Positions 21,135 through 32,389 of a stretch of 64,000 nt of DNA are shown one piece after another. Each line of letters starts with the position of its first letter. Position 1 is the first letter of the stretch. The notes below the pieces were generated by a model that was given only the letters and a program-made list of their open reading frames with translations, searched no databases and was not told the DNA's origin. The translations under genes were made by a program, and so were the position numbers. The DNA lies in contig NC_092807.1 of assembly GCF_040954645.1 (NCBI RefSeq), positions 1,736,001 to 1,800,000 of the forward strand, written 5' to 3'. The DNA is from Diabrotica undecimpunctata. Its lineage: Eukaryota > Arthropoda > Insecta > Coleoptera > Chrysomelidae.

Positions 21135-22301
21135 TTATGTAAACATGTCTTCTGGCCAGGTCCTCTTCAGTTTTTGTTTCTCCATTGGTGACTGACATAA
21201 TTCACTGATAATTTGGCTGTGGTGCGTTGAATTACGAATTTTGGCATTGTTGGCGTAAAGTGATATGATATCTTTTACGGTTGATGCTCCTAGATCATTA
21301 TGGATTGTTGCATTGCTCACATATCAAGGGACGTTAGCTATCATACGCAGAGTTGTTGATTGGAAGGTCTGCAAAATTTTTGTGTTTAAATGCTTGCCAC
21401 AGCCCCAGAGTTCTATGCCGTAAGCCCATATTGGTTTTAGTATGTCTTTGTGAAGCAGTATTTTGTTCTCCAATGAAAGTTGTAACTTTCTGCCAAGTAA
21501 CCAATTCATTCACACGTTTTAATTTTATATTGAGCTGAATTTTTTTGGGGTTAATGTGTTGCTTTCAGGTCAGCTTTCGGTCCAAATGCAACCCAGGATA
21601 TTTCACAACGTCTCTAGCAGGAATGGGGGGTATTGTTTAGGCTAACTTGTGGACAGGTGCGTCTTCTTGTTGTAAATGTGATTTGGGCTGATTTTTCGTT
21701 ATTGACTCTAATATCCCATTTTGTCAACCAATTCTTTAATGTATGTAAGTCATTTTGGAGTTTTTCAGACGCTGTATCTGGGTTTTTGTTTGAAACTAAA
21801 ACGGATGTATCATCGGCAAAAGTCGCCACTGTAACATCATCTGAAATAGGTATATAAGCAATAAAAATTAGGTACAGAAAGGAACCGAGGACGCTTCCCT
21901 GAGATCAGTAAAAATGTTAATTTATAGAGCAAACCGTTGTGCCAGACCTTATCAAAAGCCTGCTGAATATCGAGAAATACTGAGGCACACATAGTCTTTT
22001 CTTCCAATCTTTTCTTGATTTTATTAATTATTCTATGACACTGTTGGATTGTTGAATATTTTTTACGGAAACCAAACTGATGTTCGGGTATGATGTTCTC
22101 GAGTGGTACAGTTTCGCTTATTCTATTTAGCAGGAGTCTTTCAAATATCTTAGACATCAATGGTAACAAGCTTATCAGACGATAGAAAGAAGGTTCTGTA
22201 GGCAATTTACCTGGGTTTTTAATGATTATAATATGAGCATATTTCCACTTGATCGGAAGATGGCTTAACTGCAGCATTCTATTATAGATAATAGTAAGCA
22301 T
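21135..22301 (-). pseudogene. Jockey ORF2, reverse transcriptase and C-terminus
   Basis: RT motifs in order: SFYRLISLLPLMSKIFERLL, IIPEHQFGFRKKYSTIQQCH, CASVFLDIQQAFDKVWHNGL (catalytic D), then a frameshift and a gap, ATFADDTSVL with the FADD box at about 21829, LKNWLTKWDIRVNNEKSAQI, later LKPIWAYGIELWGCGK and TLRMIANVP. Four frames are needed to read it. It reverse-transcribes its own RNA at the nicked target in active relatives; this copy is dead. Confidence 0.82.
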
Positions 22302-22866
22302 TAGAACTGCTTTCCTGGGTAGATATTTTAGGATTCTCCCATCGATTTAATCGTATCCTGGGGCTTTGTGAAAGTTGGTACTCATTATTATTCTGCGAAC
22401 ATCGAATGGAGAGAAATGTTTTTATTGGAGGTGATAGTTGGCAGGGTGCATCTAGATATTCGCTAACTATATTACCATTTATGTTTTGACCTAAATATGG
22501 AGTAAATATATTTTCTAAATATTTTGCAAATACATTACCTTTTTCATTGTTAGCCTGCGTCCAACTTCTATCAGGTTTTCTTATTGGAGGAATTGGTAGT
22601 GTCGGTTTCTTGAATTTTTTAGTTGTTTTCCATATGAAGTGATCATCTGTAGAGAGATTGTTTACATAAAAATTGAAGGTGTCATTACGAGCTTTATTTA
22701 GCGCTGATGTTAGCTGGAGTGTTAGTCTATTTAACTGTGTCTTATCGAATGGATTTCGGGACCTTTGCCATTTTGCTCGCGCTCTCCTTTTTTCGGTTAG
22801 AATTTGTTTGATATGTAATGGCACATTGTTGTCTTTAGGATTACCCTTTTTAATATTGTTCTGAAG
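22282..22866 (-). pseudogene. Jockey ORF2, linker before RT
   Basis: The frame reads NNVPLHIKQILTEKRRARAK, NRLTLQLTSALNKARNDTFN, WKTTKKFKKPTLPIPPIRKP, NEKGNVFAKYLENIFTPYLG. This is the charged linker and start of the RT domain. It is open for 180 codons, then loses frame near 22330. Confidence 0.8.
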
Positions 22867-23326
22867 CTATTGTTACGATAAATTCTGACCCTAAACTGTA
22901 AATATTATGACTAGTTCTTTTTTGTTGTAGTTATTTGAGAGTGCGACGATCTCTCATCGAAGACCCCAGACTGGTTTTTTTGGTCCCGCTTGGAAGTTTC
23001 GAGTCGTGGAAATGACTCATCATAGGCCTTTCGCCAAGACAGCAGTCTATTCGATGGGTTTCGAGAAACAGCTGTTTTCATTCTCGAATAACAGGACTTT
23101 ATATTTATAGAGGAATTTTGTTATGAAGAGAGTTAGTTAATATCTGAACCCGCGCCCGCGATTTTAATTGTTACGTTCGCCTATATAAATTATGTATTAT
23201 TCGTTAAATAAATTGATATAAATTATCGTGCTTTTTAATGAATTAAAATAAGAACAATATAATAAATTAATAAAGACATTATAAATTAAATAAAGACATA
23301 AGAGTTAAATAAATTCACAACACTAT
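22867..23326. mobile_element. Solo LTR (Gypsy-like), 452 bp
   Basis: The LTR 22871-23322 starts TGTTACGATAAATTC and ends CACAACA, flanked by CTAT at 22867-22870 and 23323-23326. It contains a CTATATAAA promoter-like box near 23183 and AATAAA signals. No internal retroelement sequence accompanies it, so it is a recombination product. Confidence 0.7.
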
Positions 23327-23349
23327 TTTCTTGTGGCATTTTAAATTAA

Positions 23350-24160
23350 TTACTATTTAAATGGGAATAAGCCACAATTAAAGGTGACGTTTCAATTTCC
23401 ACTTCGGAAATCGTTCTCAAAATACAAACATTAGTAAATTAAACAAATTTTGTTTTTTGTTACTTAGTGAAAAATTCTTCTAATAATTTAATTTTATCTG
23501 ACTCATCTATATTGACAATTCAGACACACCTTATACATTTTAAAGTAGACGACTTTAAAATGATATTGCCAATATTGTTGAGTTGCGTTCATGGGACGAC
23601 TTTACTTATAAGATAGTTCATTCGATTACATGAAATCAACTTTAACTTGAGAATATCCGTCAGAAAAGATCATAACATGTAATTCGTCTTTAAAAAGACA
23701 AATACATGCCATGATGACAGTAAAATTCTCCTGTTAGTGATTCCATAATAAATTATGAGGGAAAAACCAGGAAAAAACCTCATAATACTATCCCGACATG
23801 GTAAGTATTTGATCGTGCATTTAGTTTACCTTCAATAAACACCAAACTCCGATTTTATGTTTGTTATTTAAAAAACATCAATGATGTACTCTCTATATGT
23901 TACTGACTTACCAATACTGGTATTTTTCTTTTAATAACTTCCTCTTTCAATATGGGTAACCAGATCCTACTACATTCTGCCGAGGAATTCGCGACACAAT
24001 TGGTCTCATTTAGCATAATTAGAGCCGCTTCTTTGATTTTTCTCTTTTTACCATCCGTTTCTTTTAGGACTATATTTGAATCATTCCATTGAACCCTATG
24101 TTCATTATCCCATGCGTGTTTACATATTATAATTGTGGCTTATTCCCATTTAAATAGTAA
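23350..24160 (-). mobile_element. Penelope-like element, 5'-truncated, with 31-bp inverted ends
   Basis: 23350-23380 and 24130-24160 are exact 31-bp reverse complements (core CTATTTAAATGGGAATAAGC). Penelope copies are known to carry such short terminal inversions. The minus strand from 24120 encodes WDNEHRVQWNDSNIVLKETD, GKKRKIKEAALIMLNET and CSRIWLPILKEEV, the C-terminal part of the GIY-YIG endonuclease (catalytic E in KEAAL). Downstream at 23420-23385 is a hammerhead-like segment. Confidence 0.65.
23385..23420 (-). ncRNA. Degenerate hammerhead-like motif of the Penelope 3' end
   Basis: Minus strand: UUGAGAA, C, GAUUUCC-GAAG-UGGAAAUU hairpin, then GAAACGUC. GAAA and the self-complementary ACGU before C match the minimal hammerheads of Penelope elements, but the CUGANGA box is changed at the C and at the G, so it is probably inactive. 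Confidence 0.45.
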
Positions 24161-25022
24161 CTAATTTACCCTTTTCAGTTACAGGAGTAGATTTCCAAGC
24201 AGCTTTTTGTATTCTGGCGTTTGTTAGCGTTTGTACTACAAATTCCAGTTTATCAGATTCTTTTATTCGGTGATTTAACGTTATATTCTGGTTAATGATG
24301 TCTTCAAATTGTTCCCAGTTTGTTTTTTTGTTAGATAGTTTAATCGCTGTTGATTGTATATTATAGTTATGCTTATTGTTATTCTTATGACGTTATTGTC
24401 CGAACTTAGGTCAAAACTAGGCTCTATTTTTGAACGCGTGTTAGGTAAATCCTTAAATATTGCAAAATCTAGAAGATCCGGAAATTTGTTGTTATCTGCT
24501 GGCCAGGATATTGGTTGTCCTGTGGATAAGAAGATTTTCTGTAATGATCGATGTAGGTTTCAACCTTTCGTTGTAGCTAGTCGTGATCCCCATAGAGTAT
24601 TTTTAGCATTCCAGTCGCCGCTACCAGGAAGTGTGAGCTAGGGATTTTAAAGAAGCTGTCGTATTCTTTAACTTGGATGTTATGTCTAAGAGGTGAATAA
24701 ATAGCTCCTACAATCAATGGCCACGAGAACGTTTCTATTATGATTGAATTGCTCTGAATTTTAGGTGTGGAATAACTTTGTAAAATGTTATGTTTAACAG
24801 ATGATCTGACTATGATTGCCGATCCTCTATGGGCTGTTTCGTCGGGATGGTGGGTAAAATATGTTGTGTAAAATGGAATTTTGACAACTGTTCTATCAGT
24901 TGAATAACTTTCTGAAACTAATACTATATCTATTTTGTCAATTTTAAAAATAACCTAATTTCTTGGACACGATTTGTTAGGCCGTTAGCATTTCAGACCG
25001 CTAGTCTTATTTGCTTACCCAT
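24161..25022 (-). pseudogene. Jockey ORF2, endonuclease part
   Basis: Reads MGKQIRLAV, stop, NANGLTNRVQEIR, IDIVLVSESYSTD, YTTYFTHHPDETAHRGSAII, IIIETFSWPLIVGAIYSPLR, the apurinic-type endonuclease fold of Jockey elements (N, E and the H-rich loop visible). After a decayed stretch comes NKKTNWEQFEDIINQNI and IQKAAWKSTPVTEKGKLV, the linker to RT, which then breaks at the Penelope insertion. Confidence 0.75.
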
Positions 25023-25255
25023 TAATTTGTTATTTAGTTTACGACTGAATCCACAATTCAAAAGAAAGAAAGTTTTTATTAATTTAATTCTTGTTTATTC
25101 GGTTTTATTTTAGTTAGGGCCTTTTTGTTAAACAAAAATAACCACATATTGGTATAGGTCAAGATCTAACAACATGTGTAGTCATGTAGACATGTCAAAG
25201 CTAAAAATATTATTCTATATTCTTCTTCTTGAATGACTTAAAAAAAGAAAAAGTA
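25023..25255. other. Unassigned DNA
   Basis: No recognisable feature immediately 5' of the Jockey ORF2. Confidence 0.3.
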
Positions 25256-25854
25256 ATGATCAGCGAGCCGTAAAGTCACTACCCATTCTTAAAATTCCAA
25301 ATTCATTGTCTCGAATGTGATGGCATTCATTTCTCGAAATGTCTGTTTTAAAAACAGCAAATTAAGGGTGGTCTCACAATCGGCGGCGCGTTTGTTTCGT
25401 CACAATTAGAAGCTAGGATCCTGTCATTAGGGCCGATAACGACATAACTAGACAAATGGGCACGGGCTCGTTTCAAATTATGGCCCGAAGCCGCTCTTTA
25501 ATTTCCCGTCCGCCAGGACGGCCGCCGCGAACACCTACCGGACTCCTCTTCTTCTCGTTCGGCTATCACATACATCTATACATATCTTGGTGCGATTCAT
25601 TTTCACCGGATGATCCGATGACGGTAAGAGTGCAAGCCTTTTGTTGTGGGATCACAATTCAGAATTCAGTGGCGGTGTTACATTCTAAATATTTCAAATT
25701 TTTACGTTATAATTCCATATATATATTAAAGAAAATACACTATGGAAGTATAAAATACAGGGAGGAAATGCAATACACACATTTAATATGTTAAAAGCAG
25801 TAAACCTTTTCTTTATATTACTAGTGAGTTAGTAAATATTAATCTAGCAGAACA
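25256..25854. other. GC-rich island (25370-25680) in AT-rich surroundings
   Basis: A stretch including GGCGGCGCG, GGGCACGGGCTCG and CCGTCCGCCAGGACGG is far richer in G+C and CpG than the window. The ORF at 25456-25794 is probably fortuitous. No TE protein is encoded. It looks like single-copy DNA and may be regulatory or a diverged host promoter. Confidence 0.3.
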
Positions 25855-26930
25855 AGTACAAATATAATAGTAATCCTGTCTGATTCAAAATCTGCGTTGT
25901 TTGCTTTAAATAATTCGCATAAGCATTTATACAAAAACAGTATTATCGTCAAAATTTTAGAAAATCAACTAAAGATACTTAAAAGAAATAATTCAGTCTC
26001 TTTTATTTATGTAAAGGGACATGCTGATATCTCGAGTAACACCAAAGCAGATTATTTTGCTAAAGAAGTGGCTTCAAAATGATTAGAAATTAGTTGGCTC
26101 AATAAAAGTAATTTAGTCTCGCTGTGTAAACAAGAATTAAAAGAAAACTGGGAAGTTGAATGAAATACTTTCTTTCAGAAGGAACAACCTTTATACAAAA
26201 ATTCATCCTGTTTTACATACTGCGCCTTTTGCTGTAAGGAAGTCATCCCAATGGACGAGTATATTCAATGTTTGTTAGTCATGCTACTGTGAAAGTCTAT
26301 CTTCATAGATTTAATTTAAGTGAAACAGAACTTTGCGATTGTAATGGTAACACTGACGATACCGATAATTGGATGTTTGGATGCATATATAATGATGCTG
26401 CTATTAAGTGTCTATTGGAAAATCTGATAAAAGAACAAATACCTCTTCCTCAGTGTCAATCTCCTATTTTATATGTCTCTCGTCATAATATTAGGCTTAA
26501 CCAAATTTTTTGGCAATATTTAAAAAGGACTAAAAGAAAAATTTAGGATGGAATGTGTAATGTGAATGTATAAATCTAGCTTTGTTCCCTCTGTCTATCC
26601 TCATGTTATATATATTTACCTCCTAGCCTTTGCCTGTCTTGTATTGTAATAAAGTCACTAGGAAAGGCACTTTAGCGTGAAAAGTATCCCTATATTATGT
26701 AATCCCTTGTTGGTTCTAAATATTCACTTCAAGTTGGTTAGTATGGTTTCTTTTCAATCTACTGATTCTTGTGACTACATTATATTTTTAATTTACCTCT
26801 AGGCGAAGTACTATTTTGTTAACAAATGCAATAGGTCAATACATCATTAACACATTCAAGTAGTCAAATACATTATCGTGGCTGAATGGATCAAGTTATC
26901 CAGAGCCATTAATGAAATAAAAAAAAAGTA
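25855..26930 (+). pseudogene. I/R1-group LINE, RNase H and 3' end
   Basis: ILSDSKSALFALNNSHKHLY is an RNase H core with the D of SDSKSA, and VSFIYVKGHADISSNTKADY carries the histidine and last aspartate. After a frameshift comes LHRFNLSETELCDCNGNTDD, similar to the post-RNase H zinc-binding tail of I-group LINEs, ending 26545. A long 3' UTR runs to an A-run at about 26920. The RT is missing. A short minus-strand piece at 40425-40465 shares the terminal UTR. Confidence 0.65.
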
Positions 26931-27069
26931 CAAATATATTTATTTTTTTCTGAACTAGCTAAATGCTGTACTAAATTTTTTCTGTACTAACACACTGATT
27001 CAGACAAATGATTATACAGTTACTTCAATATTATCTTGGAGCTGTATTTTCTTTCCCTATTTATTTAAC

Positions 27070-27275
27070 TTTTTTTACGATAATGCTTCTTTTGGCATCA
27101 TAGCCCTGGATGGATCTTTACTTGTCTGGCCATGTCCTTCCATTCAGACCTCTTTTATGCCCTTCTCCTCCATTATTTTATATTATTAGTTTTCAGGTCA
27201 TCTTCCACATCATGCTACGATCCGTTTTGGGTCTGTCTTTTTTCGTCTTCTTATCGGCTTCCATATATCCTCTAA
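27070..27275 (-). pseudogene. RTE-like LINE C-terminal end (family C)
   Basis: Almost parallel to 54061-54250: the minus strand reads KPIRRRKKTDPKRIVA, KIMEEKGIKEV, MEGHGQTSKDPSRAMMPKEA with stops. It is an older copy of the same family, 5'-truncated. Confidence 0.7.
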
Positions 27276-27289
27276 ACTGAACGACTGCG

Positions 27290-27620
27290 TAATTGGATAT
27301 AATACTCTATAGGATAATATCCATTAAAATGAGAATATCCATCAATACCCTACACCTTGTTCAGATATACGCTTCTACAATATCTGCACAAGAAGAAGAC
27401 ATCAACAGATTCTATGATTGTCTAGAGGAAACTATCCCGAATCGTGAATTAACTATAATTTTAGGAGGCTTTAACGCCAAAGTTAAAAGTTATTTAATGA
27501 AAATATTGAAGGAGTTCTGGGCAAAAATGGACTGGGAAAGAGAAATGAGAATGGCGACCGTCTAGTGGAGTTCTGTAAAGAACATCTTACAATTACAAAC
27601 ACGTTCTTCTAACTTTCACT
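27290..27620 (+). pseudogene. RTE-like LINE endonuclease fragment
   Basis: LHLVQIYASTISAQEEDINR, FYDCLEETIPNRELTIILGG and FNAKVKS are the middle of the apurinic-like endonuclease (D of GDFNAK replaced by G). Then W.REMRMATV, WSSVKNILQLQT matches NGDRL..FC..H in another frame. Broken by frameshifts. Confidence 0.75.
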
Positions 27621-27759
27621 TCCACTTCCAACAAAACCTAGAAGAAGCTCTTTCTTTAGACCAAGAAGATAGTGACTCTGAGAGCACTTGGCTCTATCTC
27701 AAAGATACGGTAATCAAGGCTGCAAAAGTCAGCGGTTTCCACTGGCAGTAAGCCGTGGA

Positions 27760-28710
27760 TATCTGATTTTACGTGGACTGTGATTCAACGCAAAAAAGAA
27801 CATAAAACTAGATACGGAATAAGCGATGAATACAGAGCGTTATCGAAAGAAATCAGAAAACAGTACCGCAAAGACAAAGTTGATTACATCTATCAAATAT
27901 GCAGAGTGGTAGAGGAACATGGCAGTCGAAATGAACCGAGGGATTTATTTCAGAAGATCAAACTACTTACCAGAGAATTTAAATCTCAAACATTGTCTGT
28001 AATAGATAAGGAAGGTAATCTAAAGACCGATACTGACGAAATATTGGAAACATGGCGAAACTACTGTGGCGAGCTATATAAAAATAACGAAGTACCAGAA
28101 GAAAATCAGTGGCCTCCTGACTATCCTAGAGAACCTACTGTCTTACTCGCTGAAGTCAAAGATGCAATTAAATCGCTAAAGAGAAATAAATCCCCAGGCA
28201 TAAATCCCCCCTCAAATACTACAGTTAGGTAACAAAAGATTACATATCATCCATTCTATCTGTGTCGCTGTTTGTAATTCAGGAAAATGGCAATCTGATT
28301 AGTGTACCTGAATTTATGTCCCGCTACATAAAAAAGGATCTACTACTAGATATAAAAACTGCCGCACACTGTCACTAATAACACATACTAGTAAAATGTT
28401 GTTGCATATAATCAAAAACAAATTAAAAACCTATCTGTCCACAATTTGTCTGCAACGTGTTCTGCAATTTTTCGGTCACGCGGTTCGCAGAAGTGACGAT
28501 AGTTTGAAGAGATTAATTGTTTTTGGAAACGTTTCGGGGAGAAGATCAAGAGGATGATCACTAACTAGATGGTCTAACCAAATTAGGAATTCAGCTGGAA
28601 ACTCATTCTGCGAAGCTCTCAGAGTAGCTGAAGATAGATACCAATGGAGACAAATTGTTAGGAATATTGGAAAAAATCAAGATCCTCAGTAATGGGAAAA
28701 CGACAAGAGA
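27760..28710 (+). pseudogene. RTE-like LINE, linker joined to C-terminus with RT core missing
   Basis: A 150-codon open part encodes YGISDEYRALSKEIRKQYRK, LFQKIKLLTREFKSQTLSVI, DTDEILETWRNYCGELYKNN and AIKSLKRNKSPGI (start of RT). Then YVPLHKKGSTTRYKNCRTLS and LLHIIKNKLKTYL are followed at once by QRVLQFFGHAVRSDDSLKRL and RWSNQIRNSAGNSFCEALRV. RT motifs with KAFD and YADD are absent, so it has an internal deletion. Confidence 0.78.
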
Positions 28711-28895
28711 GAGATCGGCTTCCATTGTAATATTTTCTGTGTTGAAGGCTGAGTAAGGTTTTCAAGGTTAGTCAAGTCTTTTTACCAATTCATACAAATG
28801 TTAATTATAAAAGAAATCCCACAAGAAAGTAATTTCAAAACCATAATAAGGAGAATATTTGAAGCGAAATTATTAAAAAACCAGCGGAAAACACT
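28711..28895. other. Unassigned DNA
   Basis: No recognised feature up to the pogo element. Confidence 0.3.
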
Positions 28896-28897
28896 TA

Positions 28898-31576
28898 CCG
28901 TAAACCGGGGTAACTTTGCTCCTGCCAGGGTAACTTTGCTCCATTACTAAAAAAAGCTGCATTTTAATTTACCTATGAATTAAAAACCGTCTTCACAAAA
29001 CGCGCGTCGCCGCTTTACTGGTTGCCTATTGACAAAGTCTCCCCACGTGCAGCATAGACTTGCTCTTCCATTTACATGCCTACAGCGAGTCGAGAAGGTA
29101 GTGGTGTAAAAACTTCGGTAAAAACTACGTATAAAATTTGGTGTGTGTAGAAAAGTTGTGCTATTAAGTATCTCACAAGTAAGTATTTGTGTATGCGTTA
29201 AGTGTATACTGTTTATCAACTTTTTTACTCAATTGTGACTTATAAATGAACAAATGATAAACTCTTCTTTTTCTAACCTAATTTTACAAATTATCAGGTG
29301 ATTCGGGGTGACTTTGCACCAAAAAAGTGGCGCAAAGTTACCCCGAAATATATATTATGTTTAATATATATTTCTGTTACAGATGCCTAAAACACCTAAA
29401 AGAGTACTAGGTTCACGGCGCTATGCTGACTATACACAAGAAACCCTACAAGAGTGTTTAAATGAAATAAGAAGAGGTGAAATCTCACACAGAAGGGCAG
29501 AAGAAAAATATAAGATTCCAAGAAGGACCATTTTAAATAAACTGAAAGGGAAACATTCCAAAACGCCAGGGAGGCAAAACGTATCTACTCCCCGCGAAGA
29601 AAACCAATTTGTCAATTGCCTGATTTATATGGGAGAGTATGGGTTCCCTATTAACGCAAGGGAACTGAGAAACATTATCAAAAATTATTTAAACCGTTGT
29701 GGAAGAGATGTCAAAATTTTCAAGGATAACTTCCCTGGAGAGGATTGGATCAAAAAATTTATGGTCAGAGATCCTGAAATTTCCCCACGTTTTGCAGAAA
29801 ACATTAAACGTGTACGAGCAGGAGTTGACGAAAACATATTGAGAAGCTTTTTCGAAAATCTGGCAGTCGAGTTAGACGGCGTTTATCCAACAAATATATG
29901 GAATTGTGATGAAACTAATCTCACTGATGATCCCGGCAAAAAGAAATTAATTGTCAAGAGAGGTTGCAAGTATCCAGAACTAATTAGAAACGCTTCAAAG
30001 ACCTCTGTGTCCATTATATTCTGTGGAAACGGAGAAGGTGAACTTTTACCGCCCTATGTTGTTTACCGGGCTTCTAAAATGTGGACTACTTGGGCTGAGA
30101 ATGGGCCAAAAGGATGCCGTTACAACGCTAGCAGTTCTGGATGGTTCGATGCAAATATTTTTGCAGATTGGCTTGAATTCCAGTTGGTACCTAGGTTTAG
30201 GAAGCTGAATGGTAAAAAGGTATTACTATGCGACAACCTCTCTTCACATATTACAGTACATGCACTTCAACTCTGTCGTGAAAACGACATTCATTTAATT
30301 TGTCTGCCTCCAAACAGTACACATTTGACGTAACCTCTAGACGTGGCTTTCTTTCGGCCCCTAAAAAGAGCCTGGCGAAAAATTTTGTCACATTGGAAAA
30401 GTACTGAAGATGGCATCCGCAACACTAATATACAAAAGCAACACTTTCCTCCATTGTTGTCAAAGGTGATGGACTTGCTTGGTCCAAAAATCAAATCTAA
30501 TTTAGAGGCAGGGTTTCGAAAATGCGGAATATTTCCCCTGAATGTTGAGGAAGTACTCAGCCGAATATTACGAAAATGCGACCCATCTGTTGTGCAATCG
30601 GAGTTTTTAAAAGCCCTCGAAGCAAAAAGATCCGATTTGACAAAAACTGTTAACCACCGCAGAAAAAAAATTAATGTTCCAGCTGGAAAAAGTGTTTGTG
30701 TAGTCAACGATGCAGATATGGAAGAACCTACAACCTCTGGCATGAATACCAATAAGCAACGAATAACTCCTGACGAATCTTCCGATGAGGAATCAAATAT
30801 TGTTCGCTTTAGAGCTAAAGAGATGGTATTTGATGATAATTCATCGGACGATGTAGACTTTGAAGAGCTTGCCAGGGAGAAAGAAGTTGAAAATGAATTT
30901 GTAAATTTTTTAGAAGACAAAGAAAACAAACATAATAATTTTGAAAGTGTTGTTCGAGAAGTGGGACGTTTTGTAGTGTTTTCTTACGAAAGCCACCTAT
31001 ACCCCGGGCGCATTATGGCTTTTGATGATAAAACGGTAACCATTAGCGCAATGGAAAAGTCTCTCAAACTGTGGAAGTGGCCTTCAAAAAAGGATGAACT
31101 GACTTACCTATGGACTTATGTACTAGGCTGTATTAATACTCCTAAACAAGTTTCTAAAAGGGGAACTTTTACAATTCCTGAATTAAGTTATAATTAACAT
31201 TTTTGTTTATTATTTTCAAATAAATAACGTTACCTTCTTTTTTAGTTTTTTTTTGCACAAATAATATTTTTGGAGCAAGGTTAATATAAGCAACCCATTA
31301 GCTTTGCTCCAACTATATGTTACTATACAAAATTTTATGCTTTTATGAGGTGGAGCAAAGTTACCCCACACTATAGGTAACTTTGCTTCACTTTTTATTA
31401 AAAAAAAATATGTAATTAATTATTTTTAGAATAAAAAATACCACACAATAATTACATTGTATACCTTCTTCATCAGTTATTAAAAAAAACATAATACTAG
31501 TAGAAATTTTATACACTTTTCCTCGCAATTCCTTTAATAACTCCTAAAAGTGGAGCAAAGTTACCCCAGTTTACGG
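28898..31576 (+). mobile_element. Near-complete pogo-like transposon, 2679 bp
   Basis: Terminal inverted repeats of 25 bp (28898-28922 and 31552-31576) differ at one base; each begins CCGTAAAC and contains GGGGTAACTTTGCTCC. TA flanks both sides (28896-28897, 31577-31578). The 16-bp motif recurs inside both ends (28927-28942, 29305-29320, 29329-29344, 31352-31367, 31375-31389, with weaker copies near 31272 and 31299). One transposase gene fills the middle. Confidence 0.93.
29383..31197 (+). pseudogene. pogo-like transposase, one in-frame stop
   Basis: 604 codons in one frame from ATG 29383, interrupted only by TAA at 30331-30333. Order: Psq-type helix-turn-helix (about residues 20-57, AEEKYKIPRRTILNKLKG), a CENP-B-type DNA-binding region (70-150), and a DDE_1 catalytic core with D176 (WNCDETNL), D284 (LLCDNLSSH) and D320 (PLDVAFF), 35 residues apart at the second step. 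The stop replaces the residue before PLDVAFF, where relatives have Q, so a single C-to-T change explains it. A long acidic linker and a C-terminal domain (about 520-600, VGRFVVFSYESHLYPGRIMA) follow. The rest is intact, so the inactivation is recent. Confidence 0.93.
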
Positions 31577-31578
31577 TA

Positions 31579-32385
31579 CCTACAAATGCTAAAATTGAAA
31601 TCTATAATAACAGAGACATCATGTTGCAAGAATGTGAGAGTGACAAGTGTGAAAAATGAACTGCTGAAGGGCAAAAAAAGAAAACAAAAAGACAACTAAT
31701 CTAATGATTTTAAAGATTGAATGAATTTAGCTGGAACTTTTAAAAAAAAAATGAAAAATGCTACAAATAATGTGCTGTAAAGTAAAGCTAAAAAAGAAGA
31801 CAAATATATAAAAAGAAACTTCTGGGAGTGAGAAAAGGTGACCAAAAACAAATACATATTGTAAATTAAATTGTGGGTGATATATGTAAATAGAAAAGCT
31901 GTCATAAGTGGAGAAAAGAAAAATAGTTTTTTTATCTTTCTTTCATCTTTCTGAATAGGCATATTTAATTAATTATCTGATCATTATTTTATCTCCCTTC
32001 TTACTGATATCCTTCCAGCTGGTAATTAATTTTTGGCTGGCTGTTGTTACTGTTAGATTCGAAATCATTGTTGTTGTTTTTTTTTTGTAGATTAAGACTC
32101 GTAAGCCTTTTCATAGTAAGATCTGCAAGAGTTTTTATACATACTGTATACTTATGTACAGCCCACAGATCTTCCTATCCGTGTCAGAGATACATTTGCT
32201 ACTTGGTTCGATTTTAAAGAAGACCTGTTCTTAGTATTGATAGCGTTCATCTACATTTTCGTAGAATGTAGTTCGAAGATTTGATATCTGAGTGAGCGGC
32301 GTCGAATCAAAAATCTGTAATTGATATGAGTTTAGTGTTCCAAGTTTAGTGTTAAAGTCTAAGATAAATAAAAAGCTTACCTGAA
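31579..32385. other. AT-rich DNA
   Basis: No recognised gene. The minus-strand ORF at 31696-31962 is low-complexity and phenylalanine/leucine-rich without a motif. Confidence 0.35.
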
Positions 32386-32389
32386 ACAC

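Larger units (their letters stand above)
21028..25022 (-). mobile_element. Jockey-clade LINE, decayed, with nested insertions
   Basis: ORF2 runs from ATG 25022-25020 to about 21135, then a short 3' UTR and an A-rich tail near 21018-21028. Nested in it are a Penelope-like element (23350-24160) and a solo LTR (22871-23322). A second, shorter copy of the same family lies at 37033-38228 and shares its 3' UTR. ORF1 is absent upstream. Confidence 0.82.

Noticed and set aside
30291..30929. 212-codon minus-strand ORF
   Set aside because: Serine-rich antisense shadow of the pogo transposase C-terminal half.
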